DNA of 21,792 bases from UBA11524 sp964383815 (GTDB taxonomy: Bacteria > Bacillota > Clostridia > Christensenellales > Aristaeellaceae): NCBI GenBank assembly GCA_964383815.1, contig CAYLIC010000035.1:1-21792 (forward strand), in the 5' to 3' direction. The notes under the pieces were generated by a model. The model ran no database searches. It was not told the DNA's origin and was given only the letters and a program-made list of their open reading frames with translations. Shown in pieces: positions 7,863 through 15,318 of this stretch; the stretch's first letter is position 1; the number at the start of each line of letters is the position of its first letter. The position numbers and the translations under genes were made by a program.

Positions 7863-9329
7863 TCAGAATAGGGTACCGGCAGCCACCTGGCGCAGGAAGG
7901 TCACCAGGGGCTGGGAAAACACACCCAGGCCGATGATCAGCACCGCCAGGATGGTCAGCGGCAGCTTCATCATCCAGCTGGGGTCGTGGTTGCCGGAAAG
8001 GGTCACACCCTCGTTCAGGGGCCTGAAGTACATGGGCAGCGCCACATTGAACAGGTAAATGGCGGTGAGCACGGCGGAAATCATCAGCGCTGCCACACTC
8101 ACAATGCCCATCACCAGGCCGGTATCTGCGGCGGCGGTCAGCAGGTTCCACTTGCTGACGAAGCCTGCCAGCGGCGGTATGCCCACCATGCCAACGCTGG
8201 CAACGAGCATCACCCCGCAGGTGAAGGGCATCACCTTGCCAAAGCCGCGCAGGTCCTGCACATACTCCTGCTCTGTTTTCACCAGAATGGCACCGGCACA
8301 GTAGAACAGGGTAATCTTCATCACGCCGTGATACACCAGGTGGCTCAGGCTGCCCACCATGCCGGCGGGGGTCATCAGCGCGGCGCCCATGAGCATGTAG
8401 CTCAGGTTGGAAATGGTGGAATAGGCCAGGCGGCGCTTGAAGTGCTGCTCCTTCACAGCCATGGCGGAGCCAAACACGATGGTGAAGCAGGCAATGCCCA
8501 GGGCAATGGCCTGTGCCGCTGTGCCGTAGAGGAAATCCGCACCGAAGGCGTAGTAAATCACGCGGAGCACCGCGTAGGCGCCGGCATTCACCACCGCAAC
8601 GGCGTGGAGCAGGGCGGTAACGGGCGTGGGCGCCACGGAGGCCGCAGGCAGCCAGGCATACATGGGGAACACCGCCGCCTTGGTGCCAAAGCCCACAAAG
8701 GCCATCAGGAACACCAGGCGCAGGATGCTCTCATGCCCGGCAACCTTTGTCATATCCAGAATGCCGCCCAGGGTGAAATCCGTGGTGTGCCCATAGTGCA
8801 GGGTGAACACCAGGGCGATGAACGCCATGGCAGCGCCGGTGATGGAATAGTACAGGTACTTCCGCCCGGCGCGGATGGACTTGGCATCCTGCTTGTGCAC
8901 CACCAGCGGCAGGGTGATGAGGGTAAGGCACTCGTAGAACACATACAGGGTGAACAGGTTTGCCGCCAGGGAAACAGCCAGGGTGACGGCATAGCTCATG
9001 GTGTAGAAGGCGAAGAAGGTGTTGGGCCGTTCCTCGTGGGTCATGTACTCAAAGCCGTAGAGGGAGGCCAGGGGCCACAGCACGCTGATCAGCCCGGCAA
9101 ACACACAGCTCATGCCATCCACCCTGAAGGACAGGGTCAGCCCGTCCATGATGGTGAACAGGTCGTAGCGGGTATCGGTGCGGGTCAGCAGCAGCGTCCA
9201 CACCAGGGCGGAGGTGGCAATCACCACCGCCTCCACATAAATGCCGCGGGTTTTCACACTCCTGAAGCGGAACAGGGGCAGCAGTGCGCCGCCCACCAGC
9301 GGCAGCAGGATGGTAAGGTACAACAGCAT
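7863..9329 (-). CDS. Mrp/NuoL-type antiporter subunit (third large paralogue)
   Basis: A 488-residue Proton_antipo_M membrane protein. Visible channel residues are Glu133 (FYECLTL), Lys217 (GFGTKAAVFPMYAWLP), His328/His332/Lys336 in the HLVYHGVMK region, and Lys391 (GFVSKWNLL). The TM8 motif reads LHAVAVVNAGAYA, with His242 but Asn248 where many family members have Lys. This His-plus-non-Lys pattern resembles NuoL (HAATMVTAG) more than MrpD. The start is supported by GGAGG upstream, 12 bp after the previous stop. It is one of four large ion-translocating subunits in this operon and cannot be assigned confidently to MrpA or MrpD. Confidence 0.85.
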   Translation of the reverse strand: MLLYLTILLPLVGGALLPLFRFRSVKTRGIYVEAVVIATSALVWTLLLTRTDTRYDLFTIMDGLTLSFRVDGMSCVFAGLISVLWPLASLYGFEYMTHEERPNTFFAFYTMSYAVTLAVSLAANLFTLYVFYECLTLITLPLVVHKQDAKSIRAGRKYLYYSITGAAMAFIALVFTLHYGHTTDFTLGGILDMTKVAGHESILRLVFLMAFVGFGTKAAVFPMYAWLPAASVAPTPVTALLHAVAVVNAGAYAVLRVIYYAFGADFLYGTAAQAIALGIACFTIVFGSAMAVKEQHFKRRLAYSTISNLSYMLMGAALMTPAGMVGSLSHLVYHGVMKITLFYCAGAILVKTEQEYVQDLRGFGKVMPFTCGVMLVASVGMVGIPPLAGFVSKWNLLTAAADTGLVMGIVSVAALMISAVLTAIYLFNVALPMYFRPLNEGVTLSGNHDPSWMMKLPLTILAVLIIGLGVFSQPLVTFLRQVAAGTLF

Positions 9330-9341
9330 GGCGTGTCCTCC

Positions 9342-10832
9342 TTACATCAGGGTGCCGGCCAGGGTGGTGAACAGCTCCACCAGGCTGCCGGGGAACATGC
9401 CCGCCAGGATGGACAGGGCCGTCAGCACCAGCAGGGGAATGAGCATCACATAGGTAGGCTCGCACTTCTCATACAGCTTGGGCTGTCCGTTTTCGTCCTT
9501 CCCGGGGAAGAAGCCGCGAATGCTGACGGGCAGCAGGTACCCGGCTGTCAGCAGTGCGGAAATGAGCAGCACGGCAGGCACCAGCCAGGTGAGGAAGGTG
9601 GGCACGGCGGTCATGCCCAGGGCGCCCTGGGCCAGGTACCACTTGCTGACGAAGCCAAGGCACGGGGGAATGCCCACCAGGCCAAGGCTCACCAGGGTGA
9701 AGCACCACATGGTGACGGGCATTTGCCTGCCGATGCCCTCCAGCTCCGCCACCTGGGTTTTGCCGGTCTTGTGGATGATGGCGCCAGCGGACATGAACAG
9801 GGTATCCTTAATAAGGGAATGGGCCACCACATGCAGCAGCGCGCCGATGAACCCCAGCGGGTGCATGGATGCCACGCCCAGCAGAACATAGCTCACCTGG
9901 CTGACGGAGGAATAGGCCAGGCGTTTTTTCAGCCCGCCTTCCTTGTACGCCAGCAGGGAGCCCATGAACACCGTGAACAGCGCCAGCCCCAGGAAGGCCA
10001 CCTGCACCCAGGAGCCCCGGAGGAAATCCGCGCCCACAAAGCAGTACATCAGGCGAATAACGCCCAGCACGCCAGCCTTGGTAATCACACCGGAGAGCAC
10101 CGCACTGGCAGGTGCAGGCGCCGCCGGGTGCGCCGTGGGCAGCCAGCCGTGGAGCGGAAACATGCCTGCCTTGGTGCCAAAGCCGAGAATCATCAGGAAG
10201 GTTACGGTGAGGATGAAGCCTTCATGTCCAGCTGCCTTGGCGGCATCCAGCACGCCGCCGGCGGTGAAGGAGAAGCTGGACACATAGGGACTGAGCAGGA
10301 AAATGCCCAGCAGCGCCAGGGATGCGCCAGCCACGGAGTAAATCAGATACTTGATGCCGGCAGCCACCGCGTCCTTCTTGCCGGTGTGCATCACCAGCGG
10401 CACGGTTAGCAGGGTCATGAACTCGTAGAACATGTAGAAGGTGACAATGCTGCCGGAAAAGCACAGGGCCATCAGCACACCCAGAGTGCACAGATAGAAG
10501 CTGTAGTATCGGCGCTGGTTGCCCTCGTGGGCCATGTATTCAAAGGAATACGCGCCAGCCGCCGCCCACACAAAGGCCATCACCGTGGCGAAAATCTTGC
10601 CCAGGGTGTCTGTGTGCAGGAAGATGGGCAGGGAATCGCTGAGGGTGAACAGGGTTAGCGTCATATCGTCAGCGAACAGGAGGGGCAGCAGCGCCAGCAC
10701 GTTCACCACCAGCATCAGCAGGGTGAAGGGGTTGCGCTTTTTTGCATCCTCAAAGGGTTTTACAAAGCAGACCGCCAGCCCGGAAACAATGGGCAGCAGC
10801 ACGGGAATCAGCAGATACCAGGAACCAATCAT
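9342..10832 (-). CDS. Mrp/NuoM-type antiporter subunit (second large paralogue)
   Basis: A 496-residue Proton_antipo_M membrane protein. Family residues are Glu137 (FYEFMTL), Lys221 (GFGTKAGMFPLHGWLPTAHP), Lys252 (VITKAGVLG), His334/His338/Lys342 (HVVAHSLIK), and Lys397 (GFVSKWYLA), so the full set of channel residues is present. The frame opens further upstream at 10883, but the ATG at 10832 is used because AAAGGAGG (10840-10847) precedes it. The longer form would add a soluble stretch and overlap the upstream gene by 38 bp. The first segment after this start is hydrophobic, as expected for TM1. It lies 13 bp after the mrpD-like gene. Confidence 0.87.
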   Translation of the reverse strand: MIGSWYLLIPVLLPIVSGLAVCFVKPFEDAKKRNPFTLLMLVVNVLALLPLLFADDMTLTLFTLSDSLPIFLHTDTLGKIFATVMAFVWAAAGAYSFEYMAHEGNQRRYYSFYLCTLGVLMALCFSGSIVTFYMFYEFMTLLTVPLVMHTGKKDAVAAGIKYLIYSVAGASLALLGIFLLSPYVSSFSFTAGGVLDAAKAAGHEGFILTVTFLMILGFGTKAGMFPLHGWLPTAHPAAPAPASAVLSGVITKAGVLGVIRLMYCFVGADFLRGSWVQVAFLGLALFTVFMGSLLAYKEGGLKKRLAYSSVSQVSYVLLGVASMHPLGFIGALLHVVAHSLIKDTLFMSAGAIIHKTGKTQVAELEGIGRQMPVTMWCFTLVSLGLVGIPPCLGFVSKWYLAQGALGMTAVPTFLTWLVPAVLLISALLTAGYLLPVSIRGFFPGKDENGQPKLYEKCEPTYVMLIPLLVLTALSILAGMFPGSLVELFTTLAGTLM

Positions 10833-10839
10833 GGCAATG

Positions 10840-10847
10840 CCTCCTTT
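10840..10847 (-). promoter_or_regulatory. Ribosome binding site fixing the start of the second antiporter subunit
   Basis: AAAGGAGG on the minus strand overlaps the stop codon of the upstream gene and lies 7 bp before the ATG at 10832. It rules in the shorter start. Confidence 0.85.
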
Positions 10848-12345
10848 AGCCGAAGTTGGTAAGGCCCCGGGTAATGGCCTCAATCACACCCTGGGAGAAA
10901 AGGCCCAGGGCCACATTCACCCCTGCAAACAGCACCAGCGAGGCGTTGAAGCAAAAGCCGCGGCGCCCGCGCTCCACCGGGTATTCAGCACCGGGAAGCG
11001 GCTTGCGGTACAGGGTGATAACGGTTTTGAGGAAATAGATGGTGTTCAGCCAGGTGGAAATCACCAGCACTGCCAGCACCAGAATCATCCGCACATCACC
11101 GGCGTTCATGGCAGCCATGGCGAAATTGATCTTGCTGGTGAAGCCGCCCAGGAAGGGAAAGCCCACCATGCTCAGCGCGCCAATGGTGAAGGCCACGCCT
11201 GCAATGGGGCTGCGGAAGCCAGAACCCCGCAGGTCGCGGAACTGCTTGCTGTTGCCGGAGGCATCCGCCAGGCCACCAGCAGCAAGAAACAGCATGGCCT
11301 TGCACACCGCATGGGCGAAAATGTGGAACACGGCAGCCACCATGCCCTGCTCTGTGCCCATGCCGAAGCCCATGAAAATGTAACCAATCTGGGCCACGGA
11401 GGAGAAGGCAATCATCCGCCGCACATCACTCTGGCGGATGGCGGACAGGGAGCCCATCACCATGCCCACCAGGGCAAAGGCGAACAGCACGTCCAGAATG
11501 CCGGTGGAGGCAATCACATCCAGGCCGATGACCCGGTAGTATATCTTCAATAGCAGGAAGATGTACCCCTTGCTCACCAGGGAGGAAAGCACCGCAGCCG
11601 AGGTGGGTGTGGAGTAGCTGTAGGCATCCGGCACCCAGGTGTGGAAGGGAAACAGAGCGCTTTTGATGCCCAGGCCAATGCTCATCAGCGCCACCACCAC
11701 CGTCAGTGGCAGGTGGTATTCGCCGGACTGCGCCAGGGCGGCTACGGCCTCCCTGATGTTGCTCATCAGCAGGTGGCCCGTCAGGTCGTAGAGCATGGTG
11801 ATGCCCAGCAGGAACAGGCCGGAGCCCAGCAGATTCATAATCATGTACCTAGTGGCAGCCACCAGCGTGCGTCCCTTGGTGCGGGCGGTAATCAGCGAGC
11901 AGGCGGCGATGGTCATGATTTCCAGGAAAACATAGGCGGTGAAAAGGTCGTTGGTGTAGATCTGCGCCATCAGGGCGGCTGTCAGCAGCAGGAGCATAAC
12001 GTAATACAGGCTCTGCTTGTCACACAGGATGTGCTCCTCCACCTTCTTCAGGCCGCCCAGCAGGGACAGCAGCATGATGATGCTGAAAAACAGCGCTGTG
12101 ACAGCCTCCAGCATGCCGGCCCGCAGCTCATTGCCCCATGGGGCGGGAAAGTGACCCATCATGTAGGTGTAGCTGCCCTCAAAGCCGCTCATCAGCGCCA
12201 CAAAGGCAACGGACAGCCCGGTGACCACTGTCAAAACGAAAATCGTCCAGTTCCGCGCCCAGCGGCCCTTCAGCGCGCTGGTCATGGCGGCGGAGCCAAG
12301 GGGCAGCAGGATGCATGCAAAGGGAATGGATTGCCAAAGCTCCAT
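10846..12345 (-). CDS. mrpD: Mrp-type antiporter subunit D-like (first large paralogue)
   Basis: A 499-residue Proton_antipo_M membrane protein placed directly after mrpC, the usual position of mrpD/mbhH. Channel residues seen are Glu142 (FLEIMTIAACSLI), Lys228 (GLGIKSALFPFHTWVPDAY), Lys259 (VSKGYIFLLLK), His341/His345/Lys349 (HIFAHAVCKAMLF), and Lys405 (FTSKINFAM). The HTWVPDAY motif is typical of MrpD/MbhH-type subunits. The protein is predicted to carry out H+ or Na+ translocation within the complex. GGGAGGAG precedes the ATG, and the gene starts 3 bp after the mrpC stop. The symbol rests on position and motif; the other three paralogues make strict orthology uncertain. Confidence 0.87.
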   Translation of the reverse strand: MELWQSIPFACILLPLGSAAMTSALKGRWARNWTIFVLTVVTGLSVAFVALMSGFEGSYTYMMGHFPAPWGNELRAGMLEAVTALFFSIIMLLSLLGGLKKVEEHILCDKQSLYYVMLLLLTAALMAQIYTNDLFTAYVFLEIMTIAACSLITARTKGRTLVAATRYMIMNLLGSGLFLLGITMLYDLTGHLLMSNIREAVAALAQSGEYHLPLTVVVALMSIGLGIKSALFPFHTWVPDAYSYSTPTSAAVLSSLVSKGYIFLLLKIYYRVIGLDVIASTGILDVLFAFALVGMVMGSLSAIRQSDVRRMIAFSSVAQIGYIFMGFGMGTEQGMVAAVFHIFAHAVCKAMLFLAAGGLADASGNSKQFRDLRGSGFRSPIAGVAFTIGALSMVGFPFLGGFTSKINFAMAAMNAGDVRMILVLAVLVISTWLNTIYFLKTVITLYRKPLPGAEYPVERGRRGFCFNASLVLFAGVNVALGLFSQGVIEAITRGLTNFG

Positions 12346-12348
12346 GGC

Positions 12349-12714
12349 TTACTGCTCCTCCCTTCTCACCAGCATGGTAATGCGGTCAATATCCAGGGTG
12401 TGGTAGCGCCGGTACAGGCGCACCGTCAGCGCCAGCATCAGGGCGGTAACGGACACGCTGACCACAATGCCCGTCAGCACCAGGCCGGCAGGAATGGGGT
12501 TGATGTAGGCTTCCATGCTGGTGACACCATCCACCACAATGGGTGCCGTGCGGCCCTCGATGAAGCCTTTGGCAGCCAGGAACAGGTAGATAGCGGAGTC
12601 CATCATGGAGAAGCCGATGATCTTCTTAATCAGGTTCTTGTGCAAAAGCAGCGTGGTAAAGCCGATGCCGAAGAGGATCATGGCAGCCATTTCTTCGTAA
12701 TTGTGCAGGCTCAT
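12349..12714 (-). CDS. mrpC: Mrp antiporter subunit C (NuoK-like)
   Basis: A 121-residue small membrane protein with three hydrophobic segments and the MrpC/MbhG signature NPIPAGLVLTGIVVSVSVTA, which corresponds to the DPLPQALVLTAIV motif of the family. MrpC is the NuoK homologue and links the small subunits to the antiporter-like subunits. The frame is open to 12789, but the ATG at 12714 (MSLHNYEE) gives the normal family length and removes a non-hydrophobic Cys/Trp/Pro-rich leader. AAAGGAG lies about 12 bp upstream, inside the end of the preceding gene. It is separated from the upstream gene by 4 bp. Confidence 0.88.
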   Translation of the reverse strand: MSLHNYEEMAAMILFGIGFTTLLLHKNLIKKIIGFSMMDSAIYLFLAAKGFIEGRTAPIVVDGVTSMEAYINPIPAGLVLTGIVVSVSVTALMLALTVRLYRRYHTLDIDRITMLVRREEQ

Positions 12715-12718
12715 GGCG

Positions 12719-13738
12719 TTACATATCTCCTTTCCGGAAGTGGGTGTAGAAGGCGTACATGGTGCAGCACACCACCAGGCCCACAGCAATGTTCAGGTAG
12801 GGGATCAGCCCGGCGGAGAACAGATCGCCCGGGTTGCCCGTAGTGATGATGGAGGGCAGGTGGTTGGCACCGGTGAAGAAGGAATACGCCTTGCTGATGG
12901 CATAGAAACTCAGTGCGCACACGGACACCACCTTAAACGTGGCGAAGGTGAAGAACCGCTCGCTGCGCTTGAAGCCAAAGGCGTTCAGGTACAGGATCAG
13001 GCCAGCGCCCATGACCGCGCCGCCGGAGAAGCCGCCACCAGGAGAAATGTGACCGTTCATCACACCATACACGCCATAGAGCAGGATCATGGGTACCAGG
13101 AAGGCGGTGGTGTGCTGGAGAATCATGTCGTTTTTCGGCTCGTACATGCGGTCGTCCGCTTCAACCTCCAGCTGGTGGACGGAAGGCGTGTCCCGCTTGT
13201 CGGAGGACACCCGCAGAAGAATCAGCACCGAACAGGCGGCGATGAACAGCACGTTGCTCTCGCCCAGGGTGTCAAAGGCACGGTAGTCCAGAATCATGCC
13301 AGCCACAATGTTGACTGCACCGGTTTCCTCCATGCCCTTTTCGATGTACCGCTGACTAACCGCGTTGTTCACGGGGTTGTCGGGGGAGCCGAAGGGCGGC
13401 AGGTAGGAGGCTGTTTGCAGCAGCACCCAGATGATGCTGACACAAATGGCCACTGCCATGATTCGATAGGCCCAGGTGGCGATTTTCGCGCCCTTGGTGC
13501 GGCTCCACTGGTGAGCGTGGTCGTACATGGCCTGCTCGTCCTCAATATTTTTGCGCAGGCGTTCCTCCCGCTTAGCCTCGGCCAGGACGGCCTCTTCGGC
13601 AGAGGGCAGTAGGTGCCCCTCCCGGGATTCGTCCATTTCGTCGGTCAGCTCGTCATCCAGGCAGGTGGAGCCGTCCTCCAGCCACTGGAGCAGGCGAGGC
13701 CACCAGCTGTGCTCGTAATCATTCCTGATTTTCGCCAT
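12719..13738 (-). CDS. mrpB: Fused MbhE-like (MrpA C-terminal) and MrpB subunit
   Basis: The 339-residue product combines two modules that are usually separate. Residues 1-85 are soluble and highly charged. Residues 88-180 match the MbhE/MrpA C-terminal module, with NNAVSQRYIEKGMEETGAVN, then ILDYRAFDTLGE between two TM segments. Residues 205-338 match MrpB/MbhF, with the signature GHISPGGGFSGGAV and four hydrophobic segments. In canonical Mrp the first module is the end of MrpA; in archaeal MBH it is a separate small gene. The ATG at 13738 has GGAG 9 bp upstream and overlaps the previous gene by 20 bp. The long charged N-terminus is unusual and has no recognised domain. Confidence 0.88.
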   Translation of the reverse strand: MAKIRNDYEHSWWPRLLQWLEDGSTCLDDELTDEMDESREGHLLPSAEEAVLAEAKREERLRKNIEDEQAMYDHAHQWSRTKGAKIATWAYRIMAVAICVSIIWVLLQTASYLPPFGSPDNPVNNAVSQRYIEKGMEETGAVNIVAGMILDYRAFDTLGESNVLFIAACSVLILLRVSSDKRDTPSVHQLEVEADDRMYEPKNDMILQHTTAFLVPMILLYGVYGVMNGHISPGGGFSGGAVMGAGLILYLNAFGFKRSERFFTFATFKVVSVCALSFYAISKAYSFFTGANHLPSIITTGNPGDLFSAGLIPYLNIAVGLVVCCTMYAFYTHFRKGDM

Positions 13739-13997
13739 GGGGCTGCGCTCCTTTCTTCTGCTGGTCGATGGCGTGAATCTTCTTCAGCGTAACAAACAGG
13801 AGCAGGCTGGTAATGCCCGCGCCCACGGCGGCCTCGGTCACAGCCAGGTCCGGGGATTCCAGCATAATCCAGATAACGCTCATGGCCAGGGACTGGCTCA
13901 TGAAAATAACAATGGAGGTGAACAGGTTTTTCGTCAGCGAAACCGAAACGGCGCAGACGATGATGAACACCAGCAGCAGCACATTCAGCACAGGCAT
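13719..13997 (-). CDS. MbhD-like subunit (DUF4040; MrpA C-terminal domain homologue)
   Basis: A 92-residue protein with three hydrophobic segments and the MbhD/DUF4040 signature ESPDLAVTEAAVGAGITSLL, equivalent to the GAPDVALTEAAVGAG segment near the end of MrpA. It is related to NuoJ and helps form the ion path next to MrpC. Having it as a free-standing gene is the MBH/Mbx arrangement. GGAGG precedes the ATG, and the gene starts 2 bp after the mrpG stop. Its 3' end overlaps the next gene by 20 bp. Confidence 0.88.
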   Translation of the reverse strand: MPVLNVLLLVFIIVCAVSVSLTKNLFTSIVIFMSQSLAMSVIWIMLESPDLAVTEAAVGAGITSLLLFVTLKKIHAIDQQKKGAQPHGENQE

Positions 13998-13999
13998 GC

Positions 14000-14353
14000 T
14001 CAGTCACCCTCCTTTTCGTGGTGAACAATCTCCTGGTCCAGGACAGCCATGTCCTTTTCCAGCTCATCGTTGATGGTGATCTCCATTCTGCCAATCAGGT
14101 GCCCGGAAACAGGGCTGGTCAGCCATAGAATGCCGATGATGATGAGCATTTTCAGGCTGGTCAGGTTGAAGCCTACGCCCACCATAACGCCCAGCAGCAT
14201 CAGCACAATGCCCGCCGTGTCAAACAGGGCGCCTGCGTGGATGCGGCTCAGGGAATACTTGAAGCGGAAAATGCCCACCACGCCGGACACCAGCACAAAC
14301 AGGCCTGCCAGCGTAAGCACCAGGGAAACGATAAAGCGGATGGTATCAAGCAT
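14000..14353 (-). CDS. mrpG: Mrp antiporter subunit G
   Basis: A 117-residue membrane protein of the MrpG/PhaG family with three TM segments. The family motif is seen as GIFRFKYSLSRIHAGALFDTAG (family: GLLRFPDxYTRLHAxxKxDTLG). The end is a charged cytoplasmic tail. The ATG at 14353 is chosen: it follows GGAGGAGG at a good distance and overlaps the mrpF stop by 8 nt, as in the mrpE/mrpF junction. A GTG at 14362 would be three codons longer but overlaps the ribosome binding site region. Confidence 0.9.
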   Translation of the reverse strand: MLDTIRFIVSLVLTLAGLFVLVSGVVGIFRFKYSLSRIHAGALFDTAGIVLMLLGVMVGVGFNLTSLKMLIIIGILWLTSPVSGHLIGRMEITINDELEKDMAVLDQEIVHHEKEGD

Positions 14354-14654
14354 GCTTTTCACCCTCCTCCCGGCGGCGCTTTTCGTGATAAACGCCCATA
14401 TAGATTTTCGCCAGCAGCACCACCGCCAGGAAGGACAGCATCACATAAATAATGGCCACGTCCACCAGGGAGCCTTCACCCAGCAGGAAGGTCAGGATGC
14501 AGATGGTAATCACAATCAGCGTACCCATCATGTTGATGGCAATGAGCCTGTCGGCAATACGGGGGCCGATGATGGCCCGAACCAGGCAGGCCAGCAGCAG
14601 CACGCCGATGACAGCCAGTGCGACATTGTATAGAATGCTGTAGGCCTCATTCAT
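14346..14654 (-). CDS. mrpF: Mrp antiporter subunit F
   Basis: A 102-residue membrane protein of the MrpF/PhaF family with three TM helices. The signature GPRIADRLIAINMMGT matches the GPTxxDRVVALD motif, and the C-terminus is strongly charged. The ATG at 14654 is chosen because GGGAGGTC (14661-14668) precedes it. The frame continues to a TTG at 14672, which lacks a site of its own. The start overlaps the mrpE stop by 8 nt (ATGAATGA), suggesting translational coupling. Confidence 0.9.
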   Translation of the reverse strand: MNEAYSILYNVALAVIGVLLLACLVRAIIGPRIADRLIAINMMGTLIVITICILTFLLGEGSLVDVAIIYVMLSFLAVVLLAKIYMGVYHEKRRREEGEKHA

Positions 14655-15120
14655 GGCTGTGACCTCCCTCAACCTTCATAATGCGCTGCTCCATGCCGGA
14701 GCCCTCCAGGTCAGAATCCAGGCTTTCGTCCAGGCAGTGCACCAGCAGCCTGTTGTCCCGGATGTCCACGGTGATGGTGCCGGGGGTCAGGGTGATGGAG
14801 TTCGCCAGCACCACCTTGCCTGCATCGGTGCGCAGCCGGGTGTGGAAGGATGTAACCTCCGGCTGCACCTCCATCTTAGGCGACCAGATAAACTTAATCA
14901 CCTGCCAGGCAGACTTGAACACCTCGCCCACCAGGTAGCAGAAGTAGCAGAAGGCCCTGGGAATGCGCCGGGCCACGGCCCACTCCTTCCGGGGAGAATA
15001 GTCCATGAACTTCCATGCCAGCAGGTATATCAGCCCGCTGACCACCACGCCCACGATGGCGACCTCCGCTGTCCAGCGACCGTTGAGGATAATCCAGAAT
15101 GCGAATAACAGAAAGAACAT
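14647..15120 (-). CDS. mrpE: Mrp antiporter subunit E, first gene of the operon
   Basis: A 157-residue MrpE/MnhE family protein. Two hydrophobic N-terminal segments (MFFLLFAFWIILNG and VAIVGVVVSGLIYLLAW) are followed by a PRAFCYFCYLVGEVFKSAW helix and the conserved soluble part containing LANSITLTPGTITVDI and LLVHCLDE. MrpE is needed for assembly of the antiporter and is equivalent to MbhA. The ATG at 15120 has GGAGGGT just upstream, and a consensus promoter lies about 50 bp before it. It heads the ten-gene operon that runs to 5732. Confidence 0.92.
   Translation of the reverse strand: MFFLLFAFWIILNGRWTAEVAIVGVVVSGLIYLLAWKFMDYSPRKEWAVARRIPRAFCYFCYLVGEVFKSAWQVIKFIWSPKMEVQPEVTSFHTRLRTDAGKVVLANSITLTPGTITVDIRDNRLLVHCLDESLDSDLEGSGMEQRIMKVEGGHSHE
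14661..14668 (-). promoter_or_regulatory. Ribosome binding site fixing the mrpF start
   Basis: GGGAGGTC on the minus strand sits inside the end of mrpE, 6 bp before the ATG at 14654. Confidence 0.8.
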
Positions 15121-15170
15121 TGCATACCCTCCTTGAGCAATAGAAAAGCCGTGTCGAAAACGGCGTGACT

Positions 15171-15199
15171 ATTGTAGTCCTTCCTATTAAATATGTCAA
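15171..15199 (-). promoter_or_regulatory. Sigma-A promoter of the Mrp-type operon
   Basis: On the minus strand there is a perfect TTGACA (15194-15199), a 17-bp spacer and TACAAT (15171-15176). The transcript would start near 15164, giving a leader of about 45 nt. The leader holds a small hairpin, GCCGT (15150-15154 side) with ACGGC, followed by TTTTC, which might act as a weak attenuator. Confidence 0.88.
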
Positions 15200-15254
15200 C
15201 AGCCGAAACGGTAAACTATAAACACTTTTTGAACAGGCAGCCAGGTTCCATGGT

Positions 15255-15283
15255 TTGACACAAAATGCGGCATATGGTATACT
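15255..15283 (+). promoter_or_regulatory. Sigma-A promoter of the NlpC/P60 gene
   Basis: TTGACA (15255-15260), a 17-bp spacer and TATACT (15278-15283) form a near-consensus promoter divergent from the Mrp promoter. Transcription would start near 15290. Any upstream reading frame start at 15255 is therefore not transcribed, which supports translation from the ATG at 15319. Confidence 0.88.
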
Positions 15284-15318
15284 TTGCTTTAGTGACAGAG
15301 AAAGGAAGGATTACCCCT

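Noticed and set aside
5813..10409. Two very long + strand open frames (5813-7936 and 7986-10409) opposite the Mrp operon
   Set aside because: They encode His/Gln/Gly-rich low-complexity sequence, lack ribosome binding sites, and lie antisense to genes with clear family motifs. They result from high GC and codon bias.
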